DNA of 64,000 nt, taken from the NCBI RefSeq assembly GCF_002083135.2, contig NZ_NBTM02000001.1, forward strand, positions 1,302,001 through 1,366,000, given 5' to 3'. A program made the position numbers and the translations under genes. This document shows, piece after piece, positions 26,104 through 35,167 of this stretch. The notes under the pieces were generated by a model. The model searched no databases, had not been told where the DNA came from, and saw only the letters and a program-made list of their open reading frames with translations. This stretch comes from Aerococcus viridans (lineage in GTDB: Bacteria; Bacillota; Bacilli; Lactobacillales; Aerococcaceae). Every line of letters starts with the position of its first letter. Position 1 is the first letter of the stretch.

Positions 26104-27486
26104 ATGTTAGATAAAATAGATTTCGCACAATATATACCTCAAATGATCGAAGACATCCAAGGTTTAGTCCGCATCCCATCTATTCGCGATGATGAGGCGG
26201 CCACAGCTGATGCCCCTTATGGACCTGAAGTCCGCAAAGCGCTAGATTTTATGCACAATTTAGCTGTCCGTGACGACATGAAGGTAGGGGATGTTTACCC
26301 ATATACCGTTCACATGGAATCCCAAAATGCGGGGACTAACCACCGGGTGGATGTTGCTAGTCATATTGACGTCGTACCAGTAGGGGCCTTGTCAAATTGG
26401 ACCAAAGAACCATTTGGCGCTGAAATTATCGACGGTCGTATGTATGGCCGCGGAACATCAGATATGAAACGGAATGCCGTTCTGTCATACTATGCCGTTA
26501 AAATCTTACAGGACTACCAAATTCCCTTAAAGAATACCATCCGTATCGTGATTGGGTCTGACGAAGAATCGGACATGACGGACATCCCGCAATACGTAAT
26601 CAAAGAAGGCGCACCTGACTTCGCCATCACACCAGACGGGCAATTCCCACTACAAATCGGGGAAAAAGGGGCCACAACTTGGAACTTCAAAGGCGATTTA
26701 AAGCTAGCTACCATCATTAAAAGTGTTGTTGGTGGGGCCGGGTCAAATGTAGTGCCATCAGAAGCGACATTTGTCATCGCTGACACCTTAAATCTTAGTC
26801 TAGAAGCTTATGCTAATAAGAAACAATGGCCAATCGCAATCAAAGAAGAAAACGGCCAAACAATCCTAAAAGTTTACGGAATTTCTGCCCATGCCTCAAC
26901 GCCTGAAGCAGGGGACTCAGCGATCACCCGTGGTTTTGAAATCATCGCTAGTACCTATTCAGATGACTTGGCCAACAAGTGGACACGCCTATTTCGACCT
27001 TATGATGGGTCAGGATTTGGCGTAGCCCGTAACCACGATATTATGGGGCCATTGACCTTAAACCAAGGCGTTATTGAAAAAACGGCAGATGGGCAAATTG
27101 CCTTTACCATCGATGTTCGTTACCCAACCAATATTACCGAACCAGAATTGACAGCTGCCTTTACCAAAGAATTCGCGGATATCCCATTTGTGAAATCCTT
27201 TGATACAGCACCAATTCTGTCTGACGTGAATTTACCAGCCAATCAATTATTATTAAATACCTTCCACAAACATTTCCCAGACCACGCTATTGAACCTATT
27301 ATCTCTGGTGGGGTATCATATAGTAAAGTAATGCCGACTTGCGTATCATTTGGAATGAACTTCCAGCACGATGCACATGTAGCGCACCAAGCCGATGAAT
27401 ACATCGAAATGGATACATTAGAAGATTTATTAAAATTATACACAGATGCTTTCATCCAACTTGGTCAAGCAGATCAATTAGGGTAG
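26104..27486 (+). CDS. pepV: dipeptidase PepV (M20 family)
   Basis: 460 residues. M20A metallopeptidase: first metal-binding motif in VASHIDVVPVG with His, then YGRGTSDMKR with the bridging Asp, then the catalytic Glu pair in GSDEESDMTD, and a C-terminal His in FGMNFQHDAHVAHQADEYI. The lid domain lies between. It hydrolyses a wide range of dipeptides in the cytoplasm of lactic acid bacteria. The ATG has AGGAG seven bases upstream. rpiA follows after 21 bases, so the two are probably one transcript. Together with pepQ it points to peptide-dependent nutrition. Confidence 0.93.
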   Translation: MLDKIDFAQYIPQMIEDIQGLVRIPSIRDDEAATADAPYGPEVRKALDFMHNLAVRDDMKVGDVYPYTVHMESQNAGTNHRVDVASHIDVVPVGALSNWTKEPFGAEIIDGRMYGRGTSDMKRNAVLSYYAVKILQDYQIPLKNTIRIVIGSDEESDMTDIPQYVIKEGAPDFAITPDGQFPLQIGEKGATTWNFKGDLKLATIIKSVVGGAGSNVVPSEATFVIADTLNLSLEAYANKKQWPIAIKEENGQTILKVYGISAHASTPEAGDSAITRGFEIIASTYSDDLANKWTRLFRPYDGSGFGVARNHDIMGPLTLNQGVIEKTADGQIAFTIDVRYPTNITEPELTAAFTKEFADIPFVKSFDTAPILSDVNLPANQLLLNTFHKHFPDHAIEPIISGGVSYSKVMPTCVSFGMNFQHDAHVAHQADEYIEMDTLEDLLKLYTDAFIQLGQADQLG

Positions 27487-27507
27487 GAAGATAAATAAGG
27501 GAGTCAT

Positions 27508-28182
27508 ATGGTGAACGAAAAAGAATTAGTTGGGGTTGCAGCAGCCCAATACGTTGAAGATGGTATGGTCGTTGGATTAGGCACAGGCTCAACAGCCTAT
27601 TACCTGATTACAGAACTAGGCAGACGGATAAAAGAGGAAGGCTTAACCTTTACCGGTGTACCAACCTCCATTCAGTCAGCCGAATTAGCAACCAGTCTAA
27701 ACATTCCAATAGCCTCATTAAATGATGTGCCAGCCATTGATCTAACAATTGATGGCACAGACGAATTTGATCCGGCCTTAAACGGTATAAAAGGCGGCGG
27801 GGGTGCCCATTTAATTGAAAAAATCATCGCCGTTAACAGCAAACGCGTCATTTGGATTTGCGACCACAGCAAGCAAGTAGACCAACTGGGGGCCTTTCCC
27901 TTACCTGTAGAGGTGATTCCAGCAGCTAGTCAACACTTATTTTATGCATTTGAGGATAAAAACTATGCTCCAACATTCCGTTTATCACTCGATGGCACTA
28001 AATTTGTAACTGATTCAGGTAACTTTATTATTGACCTTCATTTAGAAAAAATAGTAGGCGCAGTCAAGTTGGCTGACGATTTGATTCAAATGGTTGGTGT
28101 TGTTGAACATGGCTTATTCTTGGGAATAGCGGACAAAGTCTTAATGGCCAATGAGGGGCAAGTCGTAGAATTTAATGGGTAG
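27508..28182 (+). CDS. rpiA: ribose-5-phosphate isomerase A
   Basis: 224 residues, full length. Signatures: VVGLGTGSTAYYLI near residue 20, TIDGTDEFDP near 82 and GIKGGGGAHLIEKIIA near 94, which carry the catalytic Asp, Glu and Lys. It interconverts ribose-5-phosphate and ribulose-5-phosphate in the pentose phosphate pathway. AAGGGAG lies seven bases before the ATG, and a terminator follows the stop. Confidence 0.95.
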   Translation: MVNEKELVGVAAAQYVEDGMVVGLGTGSTAYYLITELGRRIKEEGLTFTGVPTSIQSAELATSLNIPIASLNDVPAIDLTIDGTDEFDPALNGIKGGGGAHLIEKIIAVNSKRVIWICDHSKQVDQLGAFPLPVEVIPAASQHLFYAFEDKNYAPTFRLSLDGTKFVTDSGNFIIDLHLEKIVGAVKLADDLIQMVGVVEHGLFLGIADKVLMANEGQVVEFNG

Positions 28183-28198
28183 TAAATGAGTTAATGTC

Positions 28199-28230
28199 GA
28201 GTTAGGAATTTTCCTAGCTCTATTTTTTTT
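28199..28230 (+). terminator. terminator of rpiA
   Basis: GAGTTAGGAA pairs with TTCCTAGCTC, followed by TATTTTTTTT. Bases 28231-28450 beyond it show no gene. Confidence 0.85.
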
Positions 28231-28452
28231 ATGCAGTTTTTATTAAAGGGATATATGAATTTAGACCGAAATCGAGTGGATAGAAATGGGGGGATTTAAG
28301 ATGAGAAAGGTAGTTTTATAAAGCAGTAAAATATTTTTAAATGGTAGGATTCTGTTGCACTACTTATCTTCAAAATATTATTACTTGATCATATTTTTTC
28401 TTAAATGCTCAATATCATTGCATATTTTGATAATGATAGATATTCATAAAAA

Positions 28453-28498
28453 AACGTCAAAAAATAAGGAAAACCATTTTTTGACGTTCTAATTATCG
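28453..28498 (-). terminator. terminator of the microprotein gene
   Basis: AACGTCAAAAAAT and ATTTTTTGACGTT form a perfect 13-bp stem. On the minus strand it is followed by a T run, 14 bases after the microprotein stop. Confidence 0.85.
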
Positions 28499-28511
28499 TA
28501 TATTCAATTAA

Positions 28512-28625
28512 CTATGCCTGATCATCATCTGAAATCAGAAAACCTTGTACAATCGTAAAAATGATTAACAATAGATACCATAGTATTTTACGGTTTCTTT
28601 TTTTCTGTGCCTTACTAGTTGGCAT
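28512..28625 (-). CDS. 37-residue membrane microprotein
   Basis: A short frame starting MPTSKAQKKRNRKILW. A basic N-terminus is followed by one hydrophobic helix (about residues 14-32, ILWYLLLIIFTIVQGFLI) and an acidic end (SDDDQA), which by the positive-inside rule places the N-terminus in the cytoplasm. AAGGGGG lies about 8 bases before the ATG, and a strong terminator follows the stop by 14 bases. This full set of signals in an otherwise empty 680-base gap supports a real gene. I do not recognise the family. It is not a known type I toxin, though its size and topology are similar. Confidence 0.65.
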   Translation of the reverse strand: MPTSKAQKKRNRKILWYLLLIIFTIVQGFLISDDDQA

Positions 28626-28870
28626 ATGCTTAACCCCCTTACAGATAAATAACTTTTTTGGTATGTCTTATTATACCATGAAAAAGATTAAAGTTTAAAG
28701 TGATAACCTATAAATATGTATTCTCTAACATTTTTACAAAAAATTGCATTTATTGTTATCTTACTATTAAACATGTTTTCTTCACTTTGTAGAATGTAGT
28801 TGAATGAGCGTCAGTGTTTGCTCATAAAATATAGTGCGAGTTTATATCACATAAAAAGACGTATTATATT

Positions 28871-29518
28871 ATGGAAATGAGTTTTATATGGTATGGATAG
28901 GACGATCCTGTTACATTACAACAAATCCGTGAAATAACAGGTATACAAGGTATCCTTACAGCGATTTACGATATTCCTGTAGGTGAAGTTTGGCCAATGG
29001 CGCGTATCGAACAACTTAAGAAAGATGTTGAAGATACAGGTCTACATATTTCACTTATCGAATCAGTACCAGTTCACGAGGATATCAAACAAGGTAAACC
29101 TAACCGGGACCAATTAATCGAAAATTACAAAACAACTTTAACTAACTTAGGTAAAGCAACAATACCTGTTGTATGTTATAACTTTATGTCAATATTTGAC
29201 TGGACTCGTTCCAACCTAAACCATGACTTACCAGATGGTTCTAAATCGTTAGCAATCATTAAAGAAAATGTTGAACGTATGGATCCAGCAGAAGGTAGCT
29301 TATTAATGAACTTTGTTGGTATGTTAACTGACTCCCGTTCATTCATCTCATACACTCGTCACGAATACTTCCGTCGTTTATTCTGCGATTATATCGGTGA
29401 CTTGGTTGAACGTGGTGATATTCCTGATGATGAAATATTATTAGAAAAATTAATCACTGACGTTTCTTTCAACAACGCAGTACCGTATTTTGATGAAGCT
29501 AACAACCTATCAACATAA
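28871..29518 (+). pseudogene. chimeric uxuA-uxaC remnant with nonsense codon
   Basis: One continuous frame apart from a TAG at codon 10. Codons 1-9 read MEMSFIWYG, and after the TAG comes [10 protein letters not shown] ... [35 protein letters not shown] and LPDGS: the N-terminal ~135 residues of mannonate dehydratase UxuA. At about base 29290 the sequence switches to [27 protein letters not shown] ... IPDDE ... NNAVPYF, the extreme C-terminus of glucuronate isomerase UxaC. A deletion between neighbouring genes, preserving the frame, explains this. The UxuA catalytic part and nearly all of UxaC are missing, so no enzyme activity is expected. No good ribosome site is seen. Confidence 0.85.
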
Positions 29519-29714
29519 GACTTTTTGATAAATGATGACTTGTAACTAAAATATTAACCTAATTGATCGGACAGTTTCCTCTTTTTTTCTGGAAAAATAT
29601 GTTCAGAATTTCCTAAGAATGCGACAAATGCGGATAGGGAGGGTGAAATATGATAAAATGATAGTTGAGAAAGTACGTTATGCGTATAAAAATGATGTTG
29701 GGAGAGTATTAAAT

Positions 29715-30869
29715 ATGAACATTGGTATAGACAAACTACATTTCTTCACACCGCATGTCTATGTGGATATGGAAGAACTGGCTGAAGCAAGAGATGTTGA
29801 GCCAGCGAAGTATACGATTGGTTTAGGTCAAACCCAGCAAGCAGTGGCGCCTTTAACCCAAGATCCAGTTTCAATGGCAGCCAACGCGGCTTGGCCAATT
29901 TTATCAAATGAGGATAAAGAAGCGATTGATTTCATTATTGTGGGATCAGAATCAGGTGTCGACCAATCAAAAGCAATGGCAGTCCATGTGCACCAGCTTT
30001 TGGGGATTAACCCATTTGCCCGTGCTATTGAAATGAAAGAGGCATGTTATGCAGCAACTGTTGGTCTTCAAACTGCTGTATCCCATATCGCTCGTCATCC
30101 AGAGTCAAAAGTGTTGGTGATTGCAACTGACATTGCTAGATACGGCTTGAATACTTCAGGAGAATCGACACAAGGTGCAGGTGCAGTAGCTATGTTAATT
30201 AGTAAAGACCCACGCGTTGCAGTCATTAACGACGATGCCGTTTCTTACACAGGGGACATCTACGACTTTTGGCGTCCAAATTATTCTACATATGCCCAAG
30301 TGGATGGTAAATTCTCTAATGAACAATACCTATCATACTTAGAGACAGTGTGGACTGAATATAAAAAACGGACCAATAAAAATTTAGATGACTTTAAGGC
30401 TTTAGCCTTCCATTTACCATATTCAAAAATGGGCTTAAAGGGCTTGCGTCAATTATTGCCAGAAGTGGACGAAGCTAAACAAGCAGCCTTAACAGAGCAA
30501 TTTGAAGCCAGCCGCGTCTACAATAAACGGGTTGGAAACATCTATACTGGGTCATTGTATCTAAGTTTAATTTCCCTATTGGATCAAAGCCAAGACCTAC
30601 AAGCAGGCGATACTATTGGCCTTTATTCATACGGGTCAGGCGCAGTAGGTGAGTTCTTCTCTATTACTTTAGTGGAAGGCTTCAAGGACATGTTAGCTGA
30701 CGAAAGTCATCAAGCCATGTTAGATAACCGCGTCCAACTATCGGTTGCCGACTACGAATTGATTTTCCAAGAAGAATTACCAACAGATGGTAGTCAATTA
30801 GTCTTATCTGAAGATGAAGAGCAATTCCAATTAGCTGGGGTAGAAGGCCACAAACGATTGTATAAATAA
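29715..30869 (+). CDS. mvaS: hydroxymethylglutaryl-CoA synthase
   Basis: 384 residues from ATG 29715, fixed by GGGAGAG; the frame extends 32 codons further upstream without a ribosome site. Thiolase-like fold: catalytic Cys111 in EMKEACYAAT, the His region in KALAFHLPYSKMG and GSLYLSL, and GLYSYGSGAVGEFFS near the C-terminus. It condenses acetyl-CoA with acetoacetyl-CoA in the mevalonate route. The next gene of the pathway, mvaA, faces it on the other strand, a common arrangement in Lactobacillales. Confidence 0.95.
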   Translation: MNIGIDKLHFFTPHVYVDMEELAEARDVEPAKYTIGLGQTQQAVAPLTQDPVSMAANAAWPILSNEDKEAIDFIIVGSESGVDQSKAMAVHVHQLLGINPFARAIEMKEACYAATVGLQTAVSHIARHPESKVLVIATDIARYGLNTSGESTQGAGAVAMLISKDPRVAVINDDAVSYTGDIYDFWRPNYSTYAQVDGKFSNEQYLSYLETVWTEYKKRTNKNLDDFKALAFHLPYSKMGLKGLRQLLPEVDEAKQAALTEQFEASRVYNKRVGNIYTGSLYLSLISLLDQSQDLQAGDTIGLYSYGSGAVGEFFSITLVEGFKDMLADESHQAMLDNRVQLSVADYELIFQEELPTDGSQLVLSEDEEQFQLAGVEGHKRLYK

Positions 30870-30871
30870 AG

Positions 30872-30921
30872 AAAATCGTTACCTAGAAGAAGTATCAACT
30901 TCAAGTGGGTAACGATTTTTT
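30872..30921. terminator. bidirectional terminator between mvaS and mvaA
   Basis: AAAATCGTTACC pairs with GGTAACGATTTT, with an inner GAAG/CTTC stem, and T/A runs at both ends. Confidence 0.9.
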
Positions 30922-30935
30922 TTTGCTTATTTCGA

Positions 30936-32249
30936 TTATTCTTGTCGTAATTTTTCTAAAATTTCTTTGGCTGCAGCCAGGTTCCTATGGCCAGCGTTTT
31001 CTAAGGCCGTCACTACAGCGTTAATTTCTTGGTCGCCGTCAGCACCTGCATGAATGGCCAATGATTTAGCTTGTAATTGCATGTGGCCAGCTTGGATCCC
31101 TTCAGTGACAAGGGCCCGAACTGCGGCGAAGTTTTGCGCTAGTCCTAGTGAAACAGCAATTTTCATCAAGTGTTTAGCGTCTGATTGGCCTAAAATTGAC
31201 TTAGTTACTTGCGCAGTTGGGTGGATCCCGATTGACCCGCCAACAGCGCCTAAGGCTAGTGGTAGGGTGAGTTCACCAGATAAAATTTCTCGGTCACTGT
31301 CGTAAGTCCATTTGGCTAATCCTCGGTATTGGCCGTCTCGAGCTGCGTAGGCATGGACACCCGCTTCAACTGCCCGCCAGTCATTTCCAGTGGCTAATAC
31401 GAAAGCGTCGACCCCATTCATGATTCCCTTGTTGTGGGTTGTCGCCCGGTAAACATCCACCTGCGCTAACTGGCTAGCTAAAGCGATTTTGCTAGCCACT
31501 TCAACCCCAGAAATAGGGCCTTTATCCAGTAAACGTGCCGGAAGTTCACAAGTCGCCGTCGCAGTCGCTTCAACCGCATAATTGGATAGAATAGCCATCA
31601 AACCATCAAGATTCGCAATAAAATCCACCTGTCCAAGAATATGCGCTTTCAAAGCCTCTAACATGGTATTCATCATATTGGCCCCCATCGCCTCCTGAGT
31701 GTCTATCGTTAGATATACAATGAAAAAAGGGGCACTACTAGCGGTTGCTGGGTAGTAGTGACTACGGATGGACCGCGCGCCACCACCGCGCTCCACAATG
31801 GAAGGGTAGGCAGCGTTGGCAACAGCCAGTAAATCATCTGCAAATTCAGTCACATACGCTTCAAAGCGTAAGGCCTGTGCGTCATCTTCAAGTCCGGTAA
31901 AAGCAATTTGCCCACTCATCAAACGCTGGTTGACCAGGCTTTTAAAACCGCCTGCCTGCTGGATAATTTTACCGCCATTTGAAGCAGCTGCAATCACAGA
32001 AGGTTCCTCAGTCACCATAGGAATTTGGATTTCTTGATCGTTAATAAGAAAGTTTAGGGCCAAACCATAGGGTAGCCCGTAGGTTGAGAGGGCATTCTCA
32101 ATCATATTATCAGCAATTTCAGTGGGTAAACCCTTGCCGTCTTTCAAAAATTCAGCTTGGTCACTAGTGATTTGCTCTTGGTCCACTAAGACATCGATAC
32201 GGTCTTGACGAGACTTTTTATAGTAGGATTTGAATGGATTTTCAGACAT
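30936..32249 (-). CDS. mvaA: hydroxymethylglutaryl-CoA reductase, class II
   Basis: 437 residues, the length of bacterial class II enzymes. It reduces HMG-CoA to mevalonate. Features: PMVTEEPSVIAAASNGGKII with the catalytic Glu near residue 83, IVYLTIDTQEAMGANMMNTMLEAL, the region KGIMNGVDAFVLATGNDWRA with the catalytic Lys and Asp-like positions, and GGSIGIHPTAQ. No membrane domain is present, unlike the eukaryotic class I form. AAGGAG lies six bases before the ATG. A 65-base gap separates it from the upstream small gene. Confidence 0.95.
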   Translation of the reverse strand: MSENPFKSYYKKSRQDRIDVLVDQEQITSDQAEFLKDGKGLPTEIADNMIENALSTYGLPYGLALNFLINDQEIQIPMVTEEPSVIAAASNGGKIIQQAGGFKSLVNQRLMSGQIAFTGLEDDAQALRFEAYVTEFADDLLAVANAAYPSIVERGGGARSIRSHYYPATASSAPFFIVYLTIDTQEAMGANMMNTMLEALKAHILGQVDFIANLDGLMAILSNYAVEATATATCELPARLLDKGPISGVEVASKIALASQLAQVDVYRATTHNKGIMNGVDAFVLATGNDWRAVEAGVHAYAARDGQYRGLAKWTYDSDREILSGELTLPLALGAVGGSIGIHPTAQVTKSILGQSDAKHLMKIAVSLGLAQNFAAVRALVTEGIQAGHMQLQAKSLAIHAGADGDQEINAVVTALENAGHRNLAAAKEILEKLRQE

Positions 32250-32314
32250 GATAACTCCTTTTTCAATAAAGAAACGGACCAGTATGCCTAGCCCGCTTGG
32301 TTAAAAATAATATA

Positions 32315-32638
32315 TTATGACGCTTTTTGTAGGTAGATATTATCGTTCATTACATGACCATCAACGATTAAAACGAAAACTTGTCTAAAGTCATCGAAAT
32401 CAATGCGGTTATCATGGCCTAAAAATTTTAAAGCACTCTTTCTTACGTGAACTTGGCCAATATGGGTTTCTAGTACCTCGTCGTAGGCGGAAAAATCCGT
32501 CTCATTGGTCCGCAAAACCAGGTCAACTTCCTGTTCATTAGAAATATGTAAATATTGTGTATCATTTAAGCAAATATGTTCAAATTGTGATAATGATTGT
32601 AATTTATTGATCGCTTTATTCGAAAAAAATAGCTTCAA
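32315..32638 (-). CDS. HesB/IscA-like (Fe-S biosynthesis fold) small protein
   Basis: 107 residues from a TTG start with GGGGG about 10 bases upstream; the nearby ATG leads to a stop after nine codons. Its pattern (LVLRTNETDFSAYDEVLETHIGQVHVRKSALKFLG, then FVLIVDGHVMNDNI) fits the short Lactobacillales proteins placed in the Fe-S biosynthesis domain family. It lacks the three conserved cysteines of true IscA, with only one Cys near residue 23, so iron-sulfur assembly is doubtful. It is upstream of mvaA on the same strand and could be cotranscribed. Confidence 0.62.
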   Translation of the reverse strand: MKLFFSNKAINKLQSLSQFEHICLNDTQYLHISNEQEVDLVLRTNETDFSAYDEVLETHIGQVHVRKSALKFLGHDNRIDFDDFRQVFVLIVDGHVMNDNIYLQKAS

Positions 32639-32799
32639 ATTTCATCCCCCCATAGGCCTCAAAATAAAAGAATGCAAAAATATGTTCTTAAAAATATATC
32701 ATATTGATGATATAAATACAATAGTGTGGTTGTGATGAACCAGCGCTCATTTCTATTATACAATAAGTCTGAACGATTATAAAATGTTTGGGTTACCAC

Positions 32800-32828
32800 T
32801 TGCTAAAGGTGCAAGATTAGCATATACT
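32800..32828 (+). promoter_or_regulatory. promoter of the thiT transcript
   Basis: TTGCTA and TATACT separated by 17 bases, placing the transcription start a few bases before the TPP aptamer. Confidence 0.6.
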
Positions 32829-32850
32829 AAAAGAAATAATATACTTGTAT

Positions 32851-32940
32851 GCACTAGGGGAGCTTTTGCTGAGATGATTAAAAACAGACCCTCATAACTT
32901 GATCCGGTTTATACTGGCGGAAGGAAGTGTTCAATAGCCA
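32851..32940 (+). promoter_or_regulatory. TPP riboswitch (THI element)
   Basis: The conserved parts occur in order: GGGGAGC, GCTGAGA, GACCCT, ACTTGATCCGG, TATACTGGCGGAAGGAAG. The closing stem is GCACT/AGTGT. Thiamine pyrophosphate binding should shut off the downstream transporter. Confidence 0.96.
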
Positions 32941-32990
32941 TCTGTTGGTGAATGATTTAATGCGTTAAATCGTTGAATACATTGAGAGGT

Positions 32991-33026
32991 CGTGTTTGTC
33001 ACAATTGTGATAGATGCGATTTTTTT
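32991..33026 (+). terminator. riboswitch-controlled terminator before thiT
   Basis: CGTGTTTGTCAC pairs over its full length (several G-U pairs) with GTGATAGATGCG around AATT, followed by ATTTTTTTATTT. It lies between the aptamer and the gene. Confidence 0.75.
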
Positions 33027-33089
33027 ATTTACTTTGATGATATTTCAAAATAGCTTTCAATGTGCATACAAAGGAATGGAGAAGAAGAA

Positions 33090-33653
33090 ATGAGATCAGT
33101 TAAGTTAAATGAAAATATCGAGGCTGCTATTGCAGCAGTAATTGCTTTTATAGTATCAATGATACCGATTGAAATTGGCCCAAGCTTTGGGGTCCAAATT
33201 TCACTAGCTATTATTTATATTGTAGCGTTTAGAAGAGGGATTCGTGCTGGTTTATTGTCAGGATTCTTGTTAGGACTGATTAAATTTATTTCTGGATTTG
33301 CCAGTATTTTAACACCAGTACAAGGTATCATAGAATATATATTTGCCTTTGCCTTAGCTGGATTAGCGGGTATTTTTGCCCTACAAATCCAAGAAGCAGC
33401 AAAGAATAATCATGAAAAAAACTTATTCCTATACGTAGGACTAGCAACTTTCATCGCCATATTTGCAGAATACTTTGTCCACTTCCTAGCCGGTGTAGCC
33501 TTTTGGGGCCAATACGCACCAGAAGGTATGAGCCCATGGGTATACTCAGGTGTAATGAACGCCATGTCAGGACTTGCGACATGGGGCGCGTGCTATGCTA
33601 TTTCTTACCTACTAATCAAAACCAATAAGAAAATTATCCTAGTTGAAAAATAA
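33090..33653 (+). CDS. thiT: thiamine transporter ThiT (ECF S-component)
   Basis: 187 residues from ATG 33090, with GGAG eight bases upstream; an in-frame ATG at 33060 lacks one. Five to six membrane segments. ThiT family marks: LLSGFLLGLIKFISG near residue 60, PVQGIIEYIFAFALAGLAGIFA near 82 and EYFVHFLAGVAFWGQYAPEG near 133, where Trp/Glu/His residues bind thiamine in known structures. It needs the shared ECF energising module, which is not in the window. The TPP riboswitch upstream confirms the substrate. Confidence 0.93.
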   Translation: MRSVKLNENIEAAIAAVIAFIVSMIPIEIGPSFGVQISLAIIYIVAFRRGIRAGLLSGFLLGLIKFISGFASILTPVQGIIEYIFAFALAGLAGIFALQIQEAAKNNHEKNLFLYVGLATFIAIFAEYFVHFLAGVAFWGQYAPEGMSPWVYSGVMNAMSGLATWGACYAISYLLIKTNKKIILVEK

Positions 33654-33665
33654 ATATCCGCAAGC

Positions 33666-33702
33666 AAAACAGGGCCGTGACGTAGAAATCACGCCCTGTT
33701 TT
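33666..33702 (+). terminator. terminator of thiT
   Basis: AAAACAGGGCcGTGA pairs with TCACGCCCTGTTTT, with one bulged base, followed by more T. Beyond it, 33703-34060 holds no gene I can support. Confidence 0.88.
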
Positions 33703-34060
33703 TTGATGCATGTAGTTATTTGGTTAATGACGTAAATTCTTTGAAAATGTGCAGTGCAAATGCACAACTTTGGTAATTATTGTTCTTAAATAATGCGTTA
33801 CGTAGCGTTATCAATCTTGTGTTGAATAGCGGAGTAGCGTACGTGTGGTTTGACCCTGTTTTTGGGAGCGAATGGATAGAATTATTCAATCGAATTAACA
33901 TATTGACGGTAGAATGACTTGAAAGAATATCCTTAGGGAGTGCAGAATAAGGCAACGTTTCATGTAACCCCGTAATTATCCAAAATAAACTAGATTTTTC
34001 AAAATGATCTACAGTTGAAAAAAATTTCAAGTACTGTTTTTTGAATAGCATTCCCAATAT

Positions 34061-34183
34061 AGGCTGAAACTTACCTGGCATGCCGACGCAGTGAAGTAGG
34101 ATAGTCAGCCAAGCCCTTAGACAAAGGCTAAGGGCTTGGCCTCGCAGGATTTAAGGGCATGACAGGTAAAGTGAAAGCCGAAT
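34061..34183. repeat. intergenic nested-hairpin repeat, copy B
   Basis: Left arm GGCTGAAACTTACCTGGCATGCC (starting 34062) matches the reverse complement of the right arm at 34146-34180 (GGGCATGACAGGTAAAGTG, AAGCC). The central stem is 13 bp and perfect: GCCAAGCCCTTAG (34108-34120) with CTAAGGGCTTGGC (34128-34140). Its sequence differs from the central stems of copies A and C, but pairing is kept. The copy is compact, about 120 bases, between convergent thiT and the L25 gene. Confidence 0.75.
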
Positions 34184-34204
34184 AATTTCTAATTTTTAAA
34201 GAAA

Positions 34205-34238
34205 ACAAAAAACCAGAGTGAAATAAATCACTCCGGTT
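34205..34238 (-). terminator. terminator of the L25 gene
   Basis: On the minus strand AACCGGAGTGA pairs with TCACTCTGGTT (one mismatch), followed by TTTTGTTTT. Confidence 0.8.
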
Positions 34239-34267
34239 CTTATGTAATGAAAGGAATTGAAAAAGTA

Positions 34268-34903
34268 TTAGTTTTCAGTATCTTCTACAATTTGGCCTTC
34301 TTTTTCATCGATTAATTCTGGTTCAGCAACCTCTGCATCTGGGTCAACTTCTTCTGGCTCTTCAACTGGCGCAGAAATAGCTACAACAACCTCTTCAGCA
34401 TCTGTTACTAATTCAATATCGCTAGCAAGTTTTAAGTCACCAGCAGTTACTGAGTCACCAATAGCTAAGCCTGTAACGTCTACTTCAACTGAATCTGGCG
34501 CAGTTGCTGGGTCAGCAACAACGTTAATTTCAAGTGTTGTCGTAGAAGCTACACCTTCTTGATCTGCTAAAGCATCTTCGTTAACAATAACGATAGATAA
34601 TGGCATTTCAAGTTTTTGACCTTTTTTGATTGCTTGTAAAGAAATGTTGTAGATAGTTGGTTTTAACGCTGATTGTGAAATTTCACGTACGTAAACTGTA
34701 TGTGTCTTACCATCTAACTCTAAATCAAATACTGAGTTAAGACCTAATTCACGACGAATTTGTTCTACATCAGATACTGACAATGAGATGTTAGTTGGCT
34801 CCATATCACTTGCGTACACAACGCCGGGAACTAAGTCTTCTTTACGTAATTGTTTAGCTGCTGAAGTACCAGCGCCATCACGTTTTTGAGCTGTAAATTT
34901 CAT
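34268..34903 (-). CDS. rplY: 50S ribosomal protein L25/general stress protein Ctc
   Basis: 211 residues, the long two-domain (TL5/Ctc) form. The N-terminal L25 domain (about 1-90, AQKRDGAGTSAAKQLRKEDLVPGVVYA, then SVFDLELDGKTHTVYVREI) binds 5S rRNA. The C-terminal beta domain (about 95-185, LEINVVADPATAPDSVEVDVTGLAIGDSV) follows, then an acidic tail rich in Glu, Pro and Asp. AGGAGG lies seven bases before the ATG. It is monocistronic. The stress link of Ctc is known from Bacillus and is not shown here. Confidence 0.95.
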   Translation of the reverse strand: MKFTAQKRDGAGTSAAKQLRKEDLVPGVVYASDMEPTNISLSVSDVEQIRRELGLNSVFDLELDGKTHTVYVREISQSALKPTIYNISLQAIKKGQKLEMPLSIVIVNEDALADQEGVASTTTLEINVVADPATAPDSVEVDVTGLAIGDSVTAGDLKLASDIELVTDAEEVVVAISAPVEEPEEVDPDAEVAEPELIDEKEGQIVEDTEN

Positions 34904-35167
34904 TCGAATACCTCCTGAGTATATACGTTTGTATTTACGTTTCCTACAATTTAAAAATTTAGAAACACACTTAATGTTAACATATATGAGTAATAAAATC
35001 TATTTTAAGCTATAAACATGCAATAATTCATTTGGATTGTCTAATAAGAGAATTATGAGAAAAAGTAGCCCACACTGCCATAAAGGGACCTTCTGTGGTA
35101 AAATGAAGCAAATATAAAGAGTGACTGGTATGGATAAAAAGGGTAAAACGAGTCGCTTAGGAGGAAT

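Noticed and set aside
29619-29714. N-terminal extension of mvaS by 32 codons
   Set aside because: No ribosome site for the upstream ATG, the extension is unlike the family, and ATG 29715 has GGGAGAG and the conserved MNIGIDKL start.
33716-34081. A 121-codon minus-strand frame between thiT and the L25 gene
   Set aside because: Its ATG lies inside the left arm of repeat copy B, with no ribosome site, and the product matches nothing I know. Probably chance.
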